Assembly (NCBI GenBank): GCA_016713225.1
Contig: JADJPO010000003.1
Span: 186,001-250,000, forward strand
Origin: Kineosporiaceae bacterium
GTDB taxonomy: Bacteria > Actinomycetota > Actinomycetes > Actinomycetales > Kineosporiaceae
Direction of reading: 5' to 3'
Length of the DNA stretch: 64,000 nucleotides
Made by a program: the position numbers and the translations under genes. Positions 8,385 through 17,206 of this stretch are shown here, piece after piece. The notes beneath the pieces are model-generated. The model was not told the origin of the DNA. It ran no database searches and worked only from the letters and a program-made list of their open reading frames with translations. Position 1 is the stretch's first letter. The number at the start of each line of letters is the position of its first letter.

Positions 8385-9190
8385 CTCCAGCGCACCTGCA
8401 TCTGCTCGCGCCAGGTGGCGATCCAGGTGGCCTCGCCGCAGACCTCGAGGTCGTCGCCCGAGGCGCTGCCGCGATTCCACAGGTTCAGGTAGAGCGCGGC
8501 CGCCGTGCCGCGCACGGTCACCTCGGCATCGCGGGCGTCGTCCGGGTGGGGGTCGGTGGGGGCGAGACGGGTGGTGATCACCGGGTCGGGGCCGATGTCG
8601 AGCAGCCAGGCCCGCTCGACGTCCGTCGGCTGGACGGCGACGCGCAGCGGCCGCTCGGAGCGCACCCTCGAGGTCCTGCGGGGCAGGAACCCGGTCAGCA
8701 GCTCGTCGAGCCCGTCGGCCGCCAGGCGGGGGCGGATCCAGGTCTCGGCCGGCGTGGGCGGCCGGCCCAGCCGAGCGGCCATGGCATCGACGGCGTGCAC
8801 GGTGGTCTCGTGACACTGGCGTCGCGCCCAGGCCTGGCGCGAGGGCGGAGCGTCCTTCAGGAAGAAGAACACCTGCAGGTCCTCCGGCGCGCGGGCGAGG
8901 ACGTTGAGCAGGTCGACCAGGCCGTCGTCCAGCCAGTCGAGCAGGTCGACCGAGGCGCGCGCCGAGGCCTCGACCGCCGCTTCGTCGAAGCCGGCCCCGG
9001 TGAGCACCGAGATCGCCCACCGGTGGACGACGCCCTGGTGGGTGACCAGGTCGCGCACCGTCCACCCCGGGCAGGTGGGAACCGGGGCGTCCAGGCCCGC
9101 CGAGACGGCGTTGGCGCGCAGGACCGCGGTGGCGTCCCCGAGGCCCTCGGCATGGTCGGCGACGGTCAGGATCGATGGCGTGGGCGGCAT
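8381..9190 (-). CDS. Mycothiol-dependent maleylpyruvate isomerase-family protein
   Basis: The family has an N-terminal DinB-like metal-binding helical bundle and a C-terminal SCP2-like domain. Characterised members use mycothiol, but most have unknown substrates. The 269-residue product shows the diagnostic CPGWTVRDLVTHQGVVHRWA, with likely metal ligands H51 and H56, and a later HETTVHAVDA supplying the third histidine. The C-terminal part (about 170-265) contains TVRGTAAALYLNLWNRG, typical of MDMPI_C. On the minus strand TAGGCT (9202-9197) lies six nt upstream of the ATG and overlaps the stop of the kinase gene, so the gene may have its own leaderless promoter as well as read-through. Confidence 0.88.
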   Translation of the reverse strand: MPPTPSILTVADHAEGLGDATAVLRANAVSAGLDAPVPTCPGWTVRDLVTHQGVVHRWAISVLTGAGFDEAAVEASARASVDLLDWLDDGLVDLLNVLARAPEDLQVFFFLKDAPPSRQAWARRQCHETTVHAVDAMAARLGRPPTPAETWIRPRLAADGLDELLTGFLPRRTSRVRSERPLRVAVQPTDVERAWLLDIGPDPVITTRLAPTDPHPDDARDAEVTVRGTAAALYLNLWNRGSASGDDLEVCGEATWIATWREQMQVRWS

Positions 9191-9199
9191 GCACGAAGC

Positions 9200-10837
9200 C
9201 TAGATCGGCACCTGCCAGCGCAGCAGGCTGCCCGGGCCGTCGGGGTTGGCCACGGACTCGCAGTTGCCGCCATGCCGCCGGGCGCGCTCGCCGAGGTTGT
9301 CCAGGCCGCTGCGGCGCGAGAGGGCGGCGGGCAGCCCGACGCCGTCGTCGCAGACCTCGACGCGAACCTGGTCCGGGGTGACGACGAGCCGCACGCACAC
9401 ACCGCTGGCATGGGCGTGCCGCGCCGCGTTCGAGAGCCCCTCGCGCACCACGGCGATCACATCGTCGGTGATCTCACCGTCGATCAGGTCATCGGCGTCC
9501 ACGCCCTCGCTGATCTCGACCACCACCTCGGGCCGGAACCCGAGGAACGAGTGCGCCCGAGCGGCCTCGGCGTGGATCCGGTCGGCCAGGCTCGCCTTCT
9601 CGTCCGGATCGCGTAGCGCCCTGATGGTGGACCGAATCTGACGCACCACCCGGTCGAGGGACTCCAGCGTGGTGTCGACATCGGCCAACTCGTCCGGCTC
9701 CAGGCGCTCACGCAAGCGCGAGAGCCGCATGCCCATGGCGAACAACTCCTGCACCACCAGGTCGTGCAGGTCTCGCGCGATCCGGGCCCGGTCCTCGAGC
9801 AGCTCGTTCTCCTCGGCGCGGCGCCGGCCGTCGGCCAGCTGCAGCGCCAGCGCGGCCTGCCCGGCGAAGATCTGAGCCGTGGCCAGGTCGGTGTGGGTGA
9901 ACGGCTCACCCCCGTGGCAGCGGGCCAGCATCAGGACGCCGAGCCGTTCGTCGCGCGCCTGCAGCGGTGCGTAGAGCGCCGGGCCGTAGCGGCGCAACCG
10001 CTCGACCTTCATGTGCGGATCCGTGGCCAGATCGTTGACCAGCAGGCCCTTGCCCAACCGGATCACCGTGGCGGTGCGGCCGTCCTCCGGCATGACCGTG
10101 CCCACCAGGTCCTCGGCGCCCTGGCCGACGGCGAGCTCCAGCACCCAGTTGCCGCCCCACCCGGCCAGTACCAGCGCCACCATGTCGGCCTCGGCCACCT
10201 CGGCGGCGCGGGTGGCGATCAGCTGCAGCGCCTCGTCGTCCTCGGCGCCGGACAGCATCATGGTGGCGACTTCCTGCGCGGCCACCAGCCAGCGTTCCCG
10301 ACGCTGCACCACCCCGAACAGCTCGGCGTTCTCGACCGCCACGGCCGCGGCGGCGGCCAGGGCCACGACGACGTCCTCGTCCTCGGCGGTGAATCCGCCC
10401 TCCTTGTCGGCCAGGTAGAGGTTGCCCACCACCCGGTCGCCGATACCGACCGGCACCCCGAGGAAACTGCGCATCACCGGATGGTGCGGCGGGAAGCCCG
10501 CCGAGGTCGGGTGCGTGGCCAGATCGCTCACCCGAACCGCCCGGCCGACCCGCGAGATGTGGCCCAGGATGCCCAAACCGTGGGGTGGAGCACCGATGGC
10601 GTGGGCGCGTTCCGGGTCCAGCCCGGTATGGACGAAGGCCTTGTGCTGGCCGTCCTCGCCCAACACCCCGAGCGCCGCGTACGGGGCATTGGTCAGGTCC
10701 GAGGCGGCCCGCACGATCCGACGCAGCGTGGGCTCGAGGTCGAGACCGTCGGCGACCGCGACGACGGCGTCGAGCAGGCGCCGGTCGAAGGAGGCCGAGG
10801 TCACCGGTCGGGCCGGCGACGGGCGAGTCTCGGGCAT
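9200..10837 (-). CDS. dosS: Two-GAF sensor histidine kinase, DosS/DevS/DosT-like heme sensor
   Basis: DosS and DosT are heme-based redox/oxygen sensors that phosphorylate DosR. The 545-residue soluble protein has GAF-A (about 30-175), GAF-B (about 190-325), a HisKA_3 dimerisation box with H358 in RIARDLHDLVVQE, and a HATPase domain with DGVGLP and NLGERARRHGG. GAF-A contains FPPHHPVMRSFLGVPV, where H119 aligns with the proximal heme ligand H149 of DosS, and Y141 in NLYLADK lies 22 residues later, exactly as Y171 does in DosS. ATG at 10837 is preceded by GAGAGGA. It follows cydC by 42 nt on the same strand, so co-transcription with the cyd genes is plausible. Confidence 0.88.
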   Translation of the reverse strand: MPETRPSPARPVTSASFDRRLLDAVVAVADGLDLEPTLRRIVRAASDLTNAPYAALGVLGEDGQHKAFVHTGLDPERAHAIGAPPHGLGILGHISRVGRAVRVSDLATHPTSAGFPPHHPVMRSFLGVPVGIGDRVVGNLYLADKEGGFTAEDEDVVVALAAAAAVAVENAELFGVVQRRERWLVAAQEVATMMLSGAEDDEALQLIATRAAEVAEADMVALVLAGWGGNWVLELAVGQGAEDLVGTVMPEDGRTATVIRLGKGLLVNDLATDPHMKVERLRRYGPALYAPLQARDERLGVLMLARCHGGEPFTHTDLATAQIFAGQAALALQLADGRRRAEENELLEDRARIARDLHDLVVQELFAMGMRLSRLRERLEPDELADVDTTLESLDRVVRQIRSTIRALRDPDEKASLADRIHAEAARAHSFLGFRPEVVVEISEGVDADDLIDGEITDDVIAVVREGLSNAARHAHASGVCVRLVVTPDQVRVEVCDDGVGLPAALSRRSGLDNLGERARRHGGNCESVANPDGPGSLLRWQVPI

Positions 10838-10879
10838 CGGGTCCTCTCGGCCGGCGAGGTGCGTCGAGGTAACGGTAGA

Positions 10880-12772
10880 TCAGCCGGCGGTGCTCTCCGC
10901 CATCAGCGCCCTCGCATAGGGCGCGTGGTGGGTGACCAGCCAGTCGTGGTGACCCCGAGCGACCAACCGGCCGCGGTCCAGCACCAGGACCTCGTCGGCG
11001 GCGGCCAACGGGGTCAGCCGGTGGGTCACCATGACCACACTGGTCTCGGGACTGGTCTCGGGACTGGTCTCCACACTCGTCTCGGGACTGGTCTCGGGGC
11101 GAGGCGACAGCTCGCCGCTGAGCAGCTCGGTGACCAACGCATCGGCGCCGACCGGGTCGAGGTGTTCGGCCGGTTCGTCGACCAGCCACACCGGAGCCCG
11201 GCTCAGCAGAGCCCTGGCCAGCAGCAGACGCCGCCGTTCCCCGCCGGAGACGTCCCTGCCCCCGGACCCGATCACGGTGTCCAGCTCCCGAGGCAGGCCG
11301 GCCAGCCAGTCACCGAGCCCGACCCGGTCCAGCACGGTGCGCAGCGCCTCATCGCCGGCATCGGGGTCGGCCAGGCGCAGGTTCTCGCGCAGCGTGGTGG
11401 TGAACAGGTGAGCGTCCTCGGCGGTGAAGTTGATCGTGCGTCGCACCGTCGCCTCCGGCAGCGTGGCGAGGCGCACGAGGTCGGTCTGACCCGCCGACAG
11501 TCCCGCCGACAACCCGACCTGCCCGGCTCGCGGTGGCAGCAGCCCGGCCAGGGTGAGCAGCAGGGTGGTCTTGCCCGAGCCGCTGGCCCCGACGATGGCC
11601 ACCCGTCGCCCCGGGACGAGATCGAGGTCGAGAGCACCACCGGGACCGAGGTCGGGTGCCTCGGCGTCTGCTGTCCGCGCCGGATGCCCGCACACCAGCC
11701 CGCGGGCGCGCAGCGTGGGATCGAGCTCCACTGTCCCGCTGCCGGGTGGCTGGGCACTCTCCTCGGCCTGCGGGGCGCTTCGCCCCGCGGCGTCCACCAC
11801 CTCGAGTACCCGCTCGGCCGCCGCGCGAGCACGCACCAGGTGAGTCGCCGCCGCCGGCAGCGCCGCCACCGCCTCGGCCGCCGCCAGCGGGGTCAGGGCC
11901 AGCACTGCCACCAACACCGGGTCGAGCCGCCCATCGGCCGCAGCGGTCAGGGCCACCAGCAGCGACCCGACCATCGCCGCACCCGTGAGCAGGGTCGAGA
12001 CCCCGATCGCCCAGCCGGAACTGCGCGCGGCGGCGTCCTGCGCACCTGCCTGTTCGGCGTCCAGGTCGTGCACGTGGGCCAGCCGCTTCGGCAGGGCGCC
12101 GGCCACGTGGAGTTCGGCCGCGCCGTCCAGCACCGTCACGACCTCGGCCGAGAGTTCGGTGCGCGCCCGCGATCCGTCGAGCTCGGCACGCCGGGCCGCC
12201 CGCGCAGCCAACCAGGGCACCAACACGGCCGCCAGCAGCATGGCGGCCGCCACGGCGATCCCCGCCTGCGGCAACAGCCAGGCGATCAGGACGACGCTGC
12301 CGATGACCGTGGTCGTCGTGACGGCGATCGGCAGCACCGATCGCACCACCAGGTCGGCCAGGGTGTCGACATCGGCGCCGAGTCGGGCCAGCAGGTCCCC
12401 CCGGCGCAGCCCGGTCACCAGCGCGGGGTCGGCCTGCGCGAGTGAGGCATAGAGCCGGGTGCGCAGGGTCGTCATGCCGCGTAGCGCCACGTCGTGACCC
12501 ACCAGGCGTTCGGCGTACCGCAGCACACCGCGCCCCAGGCCGAAGGCCCGGGTCGCCACGATCGCGACCTGGAGGTGCAGCACCGGGGGCTGTTGTGCAG
12601 CGCGGGAGATGAGCCAGGCCGAGGTGGCCATCAGACCGATCGTGCTGGCCAGGGCAGCCGTTCCGAGCCCGACGGCGAGCAGAGTGCGCCAGGGGTCGGG
12701 GTCCAGTGCCCGCATCGCGCGCACCAGCGGATGGCGCATCAGGCGATCGCGGCCCACGGGGTGGCGGTCCAT
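10880..12772 (-). CDS. cydC: Heterodimeric ABC transporter CydDC, CydC subunit
   Basis: CydDC is an ABC transporter required for cytochrome bd assembly, with thiol export and heme loading both proposed. The 630-residue subunit has six predicted membrane helices in the first 320 residues and an ATPase domain with GASGSGKTT, VSGGERRRLLLARALL and WLVDEPAEHLD. The linker before the H-loop (VTHR) carries five tandem PETS/VETS units encoded by 12-bp repeats at 11039-11098. ATG at 12772 overlaps the cydD stop (TGATG). An upstream in-frame extension exists but lies inside cydD and is not used. Confidence 0.93.
   Translation of the reverse strand: MDRHPVGRDRLMRHPLVRAMRALDPDPWRTLLAVGLGTAALASTIGLMATSAWLISRAAQQPPVLHLQVAIVATRAFGLGRGVLRYAERLVGHDVALRGMTTLRTRLYASLAQADPALVTGLRRGDLLARLGADVDTLADLVVRSVLPIAVTTTTVIGSVVLIAWLLPQAGIAVAAAMLLAAVLVPWLAARAARRAELDGSRARTELSAEVVTVLDGAAELHVAGALPKRLAHVHDLDAEQAGAQDAAARSSGWAIGVSTLLTGAAMVGSLLVALTAAADGRLDPVLVAVLALTPLAAAEAVAALPAAATHLVRARAAAERVLEVVDAAGRSAPQAEESAQPPGSGTVELDPTLRARGLVCGHPARTADAEAPDLGPGGALDLDLVPGRRVAIVGASGSGKTTLLLTLAGLLPPRAGQVGLSAGLSAGQTDLVRLATLPEATVRRTINFTAEDAHLFTTTLRENLRLADPDAGDEALRTVLDRVGLGDWLAGLPRELDTVIGSGGRDVSGGERRRLLLARALLSRAPVWLVDEPAEHLDPVGADALVTELLSGELSPRPETSPETSVETSPETSPETSVVMVTHRLTPLAAADEVLVLDRGRLVARGHHDWLVTHHAPYARALMAESTAG
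11039..11098. repeat. Five 12-bp in-frame tandem repeats in cydC
   Basis: The unit ACTGGTCTCGGG (plus strand) occurs five times in a row with small changes and encodes (P/V)ETS five times in CydC. It sits between Walker B and the H-loop, a surface loop in ABC ATPases. Confidence 0.9.
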
Positions 12773-14523
12773 CACGCGGTCACCGCCACGGATTCCCGGT
12801 TCGGGTCGGTGGCTGCCGGGGTGGCTGCCGGGGTGGATGCCGGGCCGGCTGTCGGGGTGGGCATCGCGGCGGTCACCTCCACCGTCCGGTCGGCCAACGC
12901 GGCCAGGGCGGGGCGGTGGGCGACCAGCAGCACGGTGACCCCGCGCGCTCGCCAGGACTCGATCAGCCGGTGCACCACCTGTTCGGCCGCCGCATCGAGG
13001 TGTGCCGTCGGTTCGTCGAGGATGACGAGCGCCGCATCGCGATGCAGCACCGCCCGGGTGAGCCCCAGCAGTTGACGCTGCCCCGCGGACAGGCCGTGCC
13101 CGCCGTGCCCGATCCGGGTCTGCCAGCCGTCCGGTAGCGCCGCCACCACGTCGTCCAGCCCGGTGAGGGCCGCGGCGGCCTCGCGCGGTGAGGCGCCGCG
13201 GCTGGTCGGGGCATCGAGCCAGAGGTTCTGCTCGATCGTGGCCGGCACCACCACGGGGCGTTGGGGCACCCAGGCGATCTGGCGATGCCACGAGGCGAGG
13301 TCGAGCTCGGCGAGGGTGATCTCGTCGTGATCGGTGCCCTCGACGCCCTCGGTGCGCACCAGGACCTGTCCGGTGTCCGGCGCCCGCAGGCCGAGCACCA
13401 CCTCGACGGCGGTGGACTTGCCCGATCCGTTGGCGCCGGTGAGGGCGACCACCTCGCCGGGGTGCAGCGTGAGGTCGAGGTCATGGGGGGCACGGCGTTC
13501 GCGGCGGTCGACCGAGATGCCCTGCAGCACCACCGTGGCCGTGTGCAGGTCCGGTGCCGGTCGTGACCCCACGGACGGACCGGGGCGTTCCAGGATGTCC
13601 AGCACCTGACCGGCGGCCGCCACCCCATCGGCCGCCGCGTGATAGTGCAGCCCGACCAGCCGCAGGGGCAGGTACACCTCGGGGGCCAGGATCAGCACGG
13701 CCAGCCCCGTGGTCAGATCGAGTTGGCCGAACACCAGCCGCAGCCCGATCCCCACGGCCACCAGCGCCACCGAGAGCGTGGCCAGCCCTTCCAGCACCAG
13801 GGCCGAGGTGAAGGCCAATCGCAAGGTAGCCAGTGTGGCCCGCCGGTAGGACTCCCCGGTGTCCCGCACCTGGGCGGCCTGCGCGCGAGCCCGGCCGAGC
13901 GCCCGCAGCGTCGGCAGCCCGGCCACCAGGTCGAGCACCTGGGCGCCCAGCCGCTGCATGGTGTGCAGCCGCCGGGCCGACAGGGCTGCCGTCGTCCACC
14001 CGATCAGGGCCATGAACACCGGGATCAACGGCAGGGTGACGACGACCGCCAGGCCCGACCACGGGTCGAGCCAGGCGATGACCGCCAGCACGCTGGGTGT
14101 GACGGTCGCGGCCAGCAGCAGCTGTGGCAGGTATCGGGTGAGGTACCCGTCGAGTCCGTCCAGGCCGCGGGTCAGCAGCGTGGCCGCCGCAGCCGGGTCG
14201 TGATCCGTCCCGTCACGGCTGAACCGCACCAGGGCCGCCGCACGCAACTCGGCGATCACCCGCACGCTCGCCCGGTGCGCGAACCGCTCCTGGGTGCCGC
14301 CCAGCAGGGCTCGGACGAGCACGATGCCGGCCAGCGCGCAGAGCGGTGCCACCAGGTCGCCGGGCCTGGCGGCCCGGGCGAACCCGGCGCCGATCACGTG
14401 GGCCAGCACCAGTGCCTGCCCCACCACGGCCACCGCGGTGGCGAACCCCAGGACGGCGGTCAGCGCCACGTACCGTCGGCTCGCCCGGGCATGGCGCAGC
14501 AGCCGCGGATCGAGCGGGCGCAT
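12772..14523 (-). CDS. cydD: Heterodimeric ABC transporter CydDC, CydD subunit
   Basis: This is the first of two ABC half-transporters in the cyd operon, needed for a functional bd oxidase. The 583-residue protein has a six-helix membrane domain (about 18-300), then Walker A GANGSGKST, Q-loop region VPQRPVVVPATI, signature LSAGQRQLLGL and Walker B LVILDEPTAHLD. The C-terminal tail holds an Ala-Thr-Pro stretch encoded by three 12-bp repeats (12809-12844). The start ATG overlaps the cydB stop (TGATG), showing tight translational coupling. Confidence 0.94.
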   Translation of the reverse strand: MRPLDPRLLRHARASRRYVALTAVLGFATAVAVVGQALVLAHVIGAGFARAARPGDLVAPLCALAGIVLVRALLGGTQERFAHRASVRVIAELRAAALVRFSRDGTDHDPAAAATLLTRGLDGLDGYLTRYLPQLLLAATVTPSVLAVIAWLDPWSGLAVVVTLPLIPVFMALIGWTTAALSARRLHTMQRLGAQVLDLVAGLPTLRALGRARAQAAQVRDTGESYRRATLATLRLAFTSALVLEGLATLSVALVAVGIGLRLVFGQLDLTTGLAVLILAPEVYLPLRLVGLHYHAAADGVAAAGQVLDILERPGPSVGSRPAPDLHTATVVLQGISVDRRERRAPHDLDLTLHPGEVVALTGANGSGKSTAVEVVLGLRAPDTGQVLVRTEGVEGTDHDEITLAELDLASWHRQIAWVPQRPVVVPATIEQNLWLDAPTSRGASPREAAAALTGLDDVVAALPDGWQTRIGHGGHGLSAGQRQLLGLTRAVLHRDAALVILDEPTAHLDAAAEQVVHRLIESWRARGVTVLLVAHRPALAALADRTVEVTAAMPTPTAGPASTPAATPAATDPNRESVAVTA

Positions 14524-15563
14524 CAGTCGACGAAGGAGCGCACCCGCATCGGCAGCCCCGCGTGCGGCGGGATGTCGGCGGTCGAGATGCGGCGGCGGAA
14601 GACCCAGTAGGTCCAGGCCTGGTAGGCGACGACCAACGGGGTGAGGGCGAGCGCCACCCAGCTCATCACGGTGAGCGTGTTGGCCGTCGAGGAGGCGTTG
14701 TGGATCGTCAGCGACTCACCGCCACGAATCGGCAGGACGTCGGGGAACAGCGACCCGAAGATCAGCACCACCGCCGCCACCGTGACCAGGCTGGTCAGCG
14801 AGAACGCCATGCCCTCGCGGGCGTCGCGGACGGCGCCCAGCACCCCCACCAGCGCCAGCGCGGCGACCACGACGGCGGCCCAGGTCCAGGTCGCGCCGTA
14901 GGCGAGCTGGGTCCACACCGCCCAGGCGCCGGCGACCGCGAGCGTCACCGGGGCGAGCCGGCCCGAGAGCTGGACGACGCGCTGGTGCAGCTCGCCGGTC
15001 GTCTTCAACCGCAGGTAGAGCGTGCCGTGCAGCAGGAACAGGGTCAGCGTGGTCGCGCCGGCGAGCAGGGCGTAGGGATTCAGGGCCGAGAGCAGGACGG
15101 CGAACGGACCGGACCGCACCGCCTCGGCCTCCACACCCCGCACGATGTTGCCGAAGGCGACCCCCCACAACAGCGACGGCAGCACCGAGCCCACGATGAT
15201 CGCGAGGTCCCAGCGGGCACGCCAGGCATCGGAGTCGAGCTTGCCGCGGTACTCGAAGGCCACCCCGCGCAGGATCAAGGCCACCAGGATCAGCAGCAGC
15301 GGCAGGTAGAAGGCCGAGAACAGCGTGGAGTACCAGAGCGGGAAGGCCGCGAAGGTCGCCCCACCGGCGGTCAGCAACCAGACCTCGTTGCCGTCCCAGA
15401 CCGGCCCGATGGTGTTGATCAGGACGCGCCGTTCGGTGTCGGTTCGGCCCAGCACCGGCAGCAGCATGCCGACACCGAAGTCGAAGCCCTCCAACACCAG
15501 GTAGCCGGTCCAGAGCACGCCGATCAGGGCGAACCAGATGATCCGTAGGGTGTCGATGTCCAC
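14523..15563 (-). CDS. cydB: Cytochrome bd ubiquinol/menaquinol oxidase subunit II
   Basis: CydB is the scaffold subunit of cytochrome bd oxidase, which reduces oxygen with very high affinity. The 346-residue membrane protein begins MDIDTLRIIWFALIGVLWTGYL and has the conserved EGFDFGVGMLLP, GPVWDGNEVWLL and FPLWYSTLFSAFYLPL blocks, spanning eight or nine predicted helices. Start GTG at 15563. It lies 44 nt after cydA and overlaps cydD, so all four cyd genes form one operon. Confidence 0.96.
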   Translation of the reverse strand: MDIDTLRIIWFALIGVLWTGYLVLEGFDFGVGMLLPVLGRTDTERRVLINTIGPVWDGNEVWLLTAGGATFAAFPLWYSTLFSAFYLPLLLILVALILRGVAFEYRGKLDSDAWRARWDLAIIVGSVLPSLLWGVAFGNIVRGVEAEAVRSGPFAVLLSALNPYALLAGATTLTLFLLHGTLYLRLKTTGELHQRVVQLSGRLAPVTLAVAGAWAVWTQLAYGATWTWAAVVVAALALVGVLGAVRDAREGMAFSLTSLVTVAAVVLIFGSLFPDVLPIRGGESLTIHNASSTANTLTVMSWVALALTPLVVAYQAWTYWVFRRRISTADIPPHAGLPMRVRSFVD

Positions 15564-15607
15564 GACGAGGCTCCTCGAACGCGATGCAGCGGGCTGGTGG
15601 GTGGGGG

Positions 15608-17074
15608 TCAGTAGGCGAAGGTGAGTGGGGCGTCGTCCGCGGACCCGGCGGGTCCGTCCGGGCCGTCCGCGTTGGTTGGGTCGCCGTGGTGCACGACCGG
15701 GGCGCCGGCGGCGGCGTAGCGACGCATCAGGCTGAACCAGACCACGGCCAGGCCGCCGTAGAGCAGCGTGAACACGGTCAGCGAGACCAGCACCGAGGCG
15801 TTGTCCACGATGGGCGAGACGCCGTCGGCGGTGACCATCCTGATCTGCGGGTCACCGGTCGGGTTGGGTGCGACGATCCACGGCTGACGGCCCATCTCGG
15901 TGAACACCCAGCCGGTCAGGTTGGCCAGGAACGGCATCGGCAGCACGGCCAGCGCGAGCGTGCCGAACCGCGAGGACGCCGGGATCGCGCCGCGGCGGGT
16001 CAGCCACAGTCCCACCAGGGCCAGCACGGCGCTGAAGGCCCCGAAGCCCATCATCAGCCGGAACGACCAGTAGGTGACGGCCAGCGTGGGGGTGTAGTCG
16101 CCGGGGCCGTAGATCTCCTGGTAGCGCTGCTGCAGGTCGTTGACGCCGGTGAGCGTGGCGTTCGCGTCGCCGGTCGCGAGGTAGGAGGCCAGGCCGGGCA
16201 CGGTCAGGGTGCGCACGTCGCAGCGGTTGGCGACGTCCCCGACGGCGAAGATGCTGAAGCCGGCGCCCTGTTCGGTCTCGCACAGGGCCTCGGCGGCGGC
16301 CATCTTCATCGGCTGCTGCTCGAACATCATCTTGGCCTGCACGTCACCGGTGAGCGCGACGAGCGCACCGGAGATCACCAGCGTGATCAGCCCCAGGCGC
16401 AGGGCCGGGCGATACACCGCAGCCTCCTCGCGGCGTCCGGCGCGCACCTGGCGCACCGTCCACCAGCCGGCGATGCCGGCGACGAACGTGGCCGCGGTGA
16501 CGAAGGAACCCGTGACGGTGTGGGGGAAGGCGGCCAGCGTGGTCGGGTTGGTGAGCACGGTCCAGATGCTGTCGAGTTCTGCCCGGTTGGTCTGCGGGTT
16601 GAAGACCACACCCACCGGGTGCTGCATGAACGAGTTCGCGGCGATGATGAAGTAGGCCGAGAGGTTCACGCCGATCGCGGCGAGCCAGATCGTGGCCAGG
16701 TGGGCTCGGCGCGAGAGCTTGTCCCACCCGAAGATCCAGGCGCCCAGGAAGGTCGATTCCAGGAAGAACGCCAGGAGCGCCTCCATGGCCAGCGGAGCGC
16801 CGAACACATCCCCGACGAACTCGGAGTAGCGACTCCAGTTCATGCCGAACTGGAACTCCTGGACGATCCCGGTGACCACACCCATGGAGAAGTTGATCAG
16901 GAACAACTTCCCGAAGAACTTCGTCAGCCGTAACCAGTGATCATTGCCGGTGCGGTACCAGGCGGTCTGCATGATGGCGACCAGTGGTGCCAGGCCGATC
17001 GTCAGCGGGACGAAGATGAAGTGGTAGACGGTGGTGATTCCGAACTGCCACCGGGCCAGATCGAGCGGATCCAC
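15608..17074 (-). CDS. cydA: Cytochrome bd oxidase subunit I, short Q-loop type
   Basis: CydA carries hemes b558, b595 and d and the quinol site. The 488-residue protein shows the heme ligands H18 (TTVYHFIFVP), H185 (AAFPHTVTG) and M341 with R339 (YWSFRLMMGFG). E98 and E106 align with the E. coli proton-path glutamates. GRQPW at 395-399 closes the conserved core. M341 is about 50 residues earlier than in E. coli, so the Q-loop is of the short class. Start GTG at 17074 with GAGGAG upstream. A CsoR/CstR-type palindrome lies 51 bp upstream, inside the putative promoter. Confidence 0.97.
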   Translation of the reverse strand: MDPLDLARWQFGITTVYHFIFVPLTIGLAPLVAIMQTAWYRTGNDHWLRLTKFFGKLFLINFSMGVVTGIVQEFQFGMNWSRYSEFVGDVFGAPLAMEALLAFFLESTFLGAWIFGWDKLSRRAHLATIWLAAIGVNLSAYFIIAANSFMQHPVGVVFNPQTNRAELDSIWTVLTNPTTLAAFPHTVTGSFVTAATFVAGIAGWWTVRQVRAGRREEAAVYRPALRLGLITLVISGALVALTGDVQAKMMFEQQPMKMAAAEALCETEQGAGFSIFAVGDVANRCDVRTLTVPGLASYLATGDANATLTGVNDLQQRYQEIYGPGDYTPTLAVTYWSFRLMMGFGAFSAVLALVGLWLTRRGAIPASSRFGTLALAVLPMPFLANLTGWVFTEMGRQPWIVAPNPTGDPQIRMVTADGVSPIVDNASVLVSLTVFTLLYGGLAVVWFSLMRRYAAAGAPVVHHGDPTNADGPDGPAGSADDAPLTFAY

Positions 17075-17121
17075 CAGGGCTCCTCGTGTCGTGCTGTCGC
17101 CGCGCTGAGTGCGGGCGAAGG

Positions 17122-17156
17122 TTTATACCCCTGGGGGTATCTTACATCGACTCATC
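17122..17156 (-). promoter_or_regulatory. cydA promoter with CsoR/CstR-type operator
   Basis: ATACCCC-TG-GGGGTAT at 17125-17140 is a perfect 16-bp palindrome with the TACCC...GGGTA architecture of operators bound by the CsoR/RcnR/CstR family. On the minus strand TATAAA (17127-17122) is a good -10, with a weak -35 TCGATG (about 17150-17145) 17 bp away, so the operator fills the spacer and would block RNA polymerase. No CsoR-family gene is in the window. The palindrome is also about 67 bp upstream of acyP on the other strand. Confidence 0.75.
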
Positions 17157-17194
17157 GGATGACCGGGCACATTCGGCATGTGTCGTTGGTCATC

Positions 17195-17200
17195 TAAGCT
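17195..17200 (+). promoter_or_regulatory. Candidate leaderless -10 element of acyP
   Basis: TAAGCT lies six nt before the GTG of the acylphosphatase gene, with no ribosome-binding site between them. No strong -35 is visible. Confidence 0.5.
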
Positions 17201-17206
17201 CGTCGG

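Noticed and set aside
11039..11098. Short repeat arrays as possible CRISPR
   Set aside because: Units of 9-15 bp are contiguous without spacers, lie in coding frames, and no cas gene is present.
9764..12445. Plus-strand open frame of nearly 900 codons opposite dosS and cydC
   Set aside because: It spans two confirmed genes on the other strand, is rich in His/Gln/Arg/Gly as expected for a shadow frame, and has no domain.
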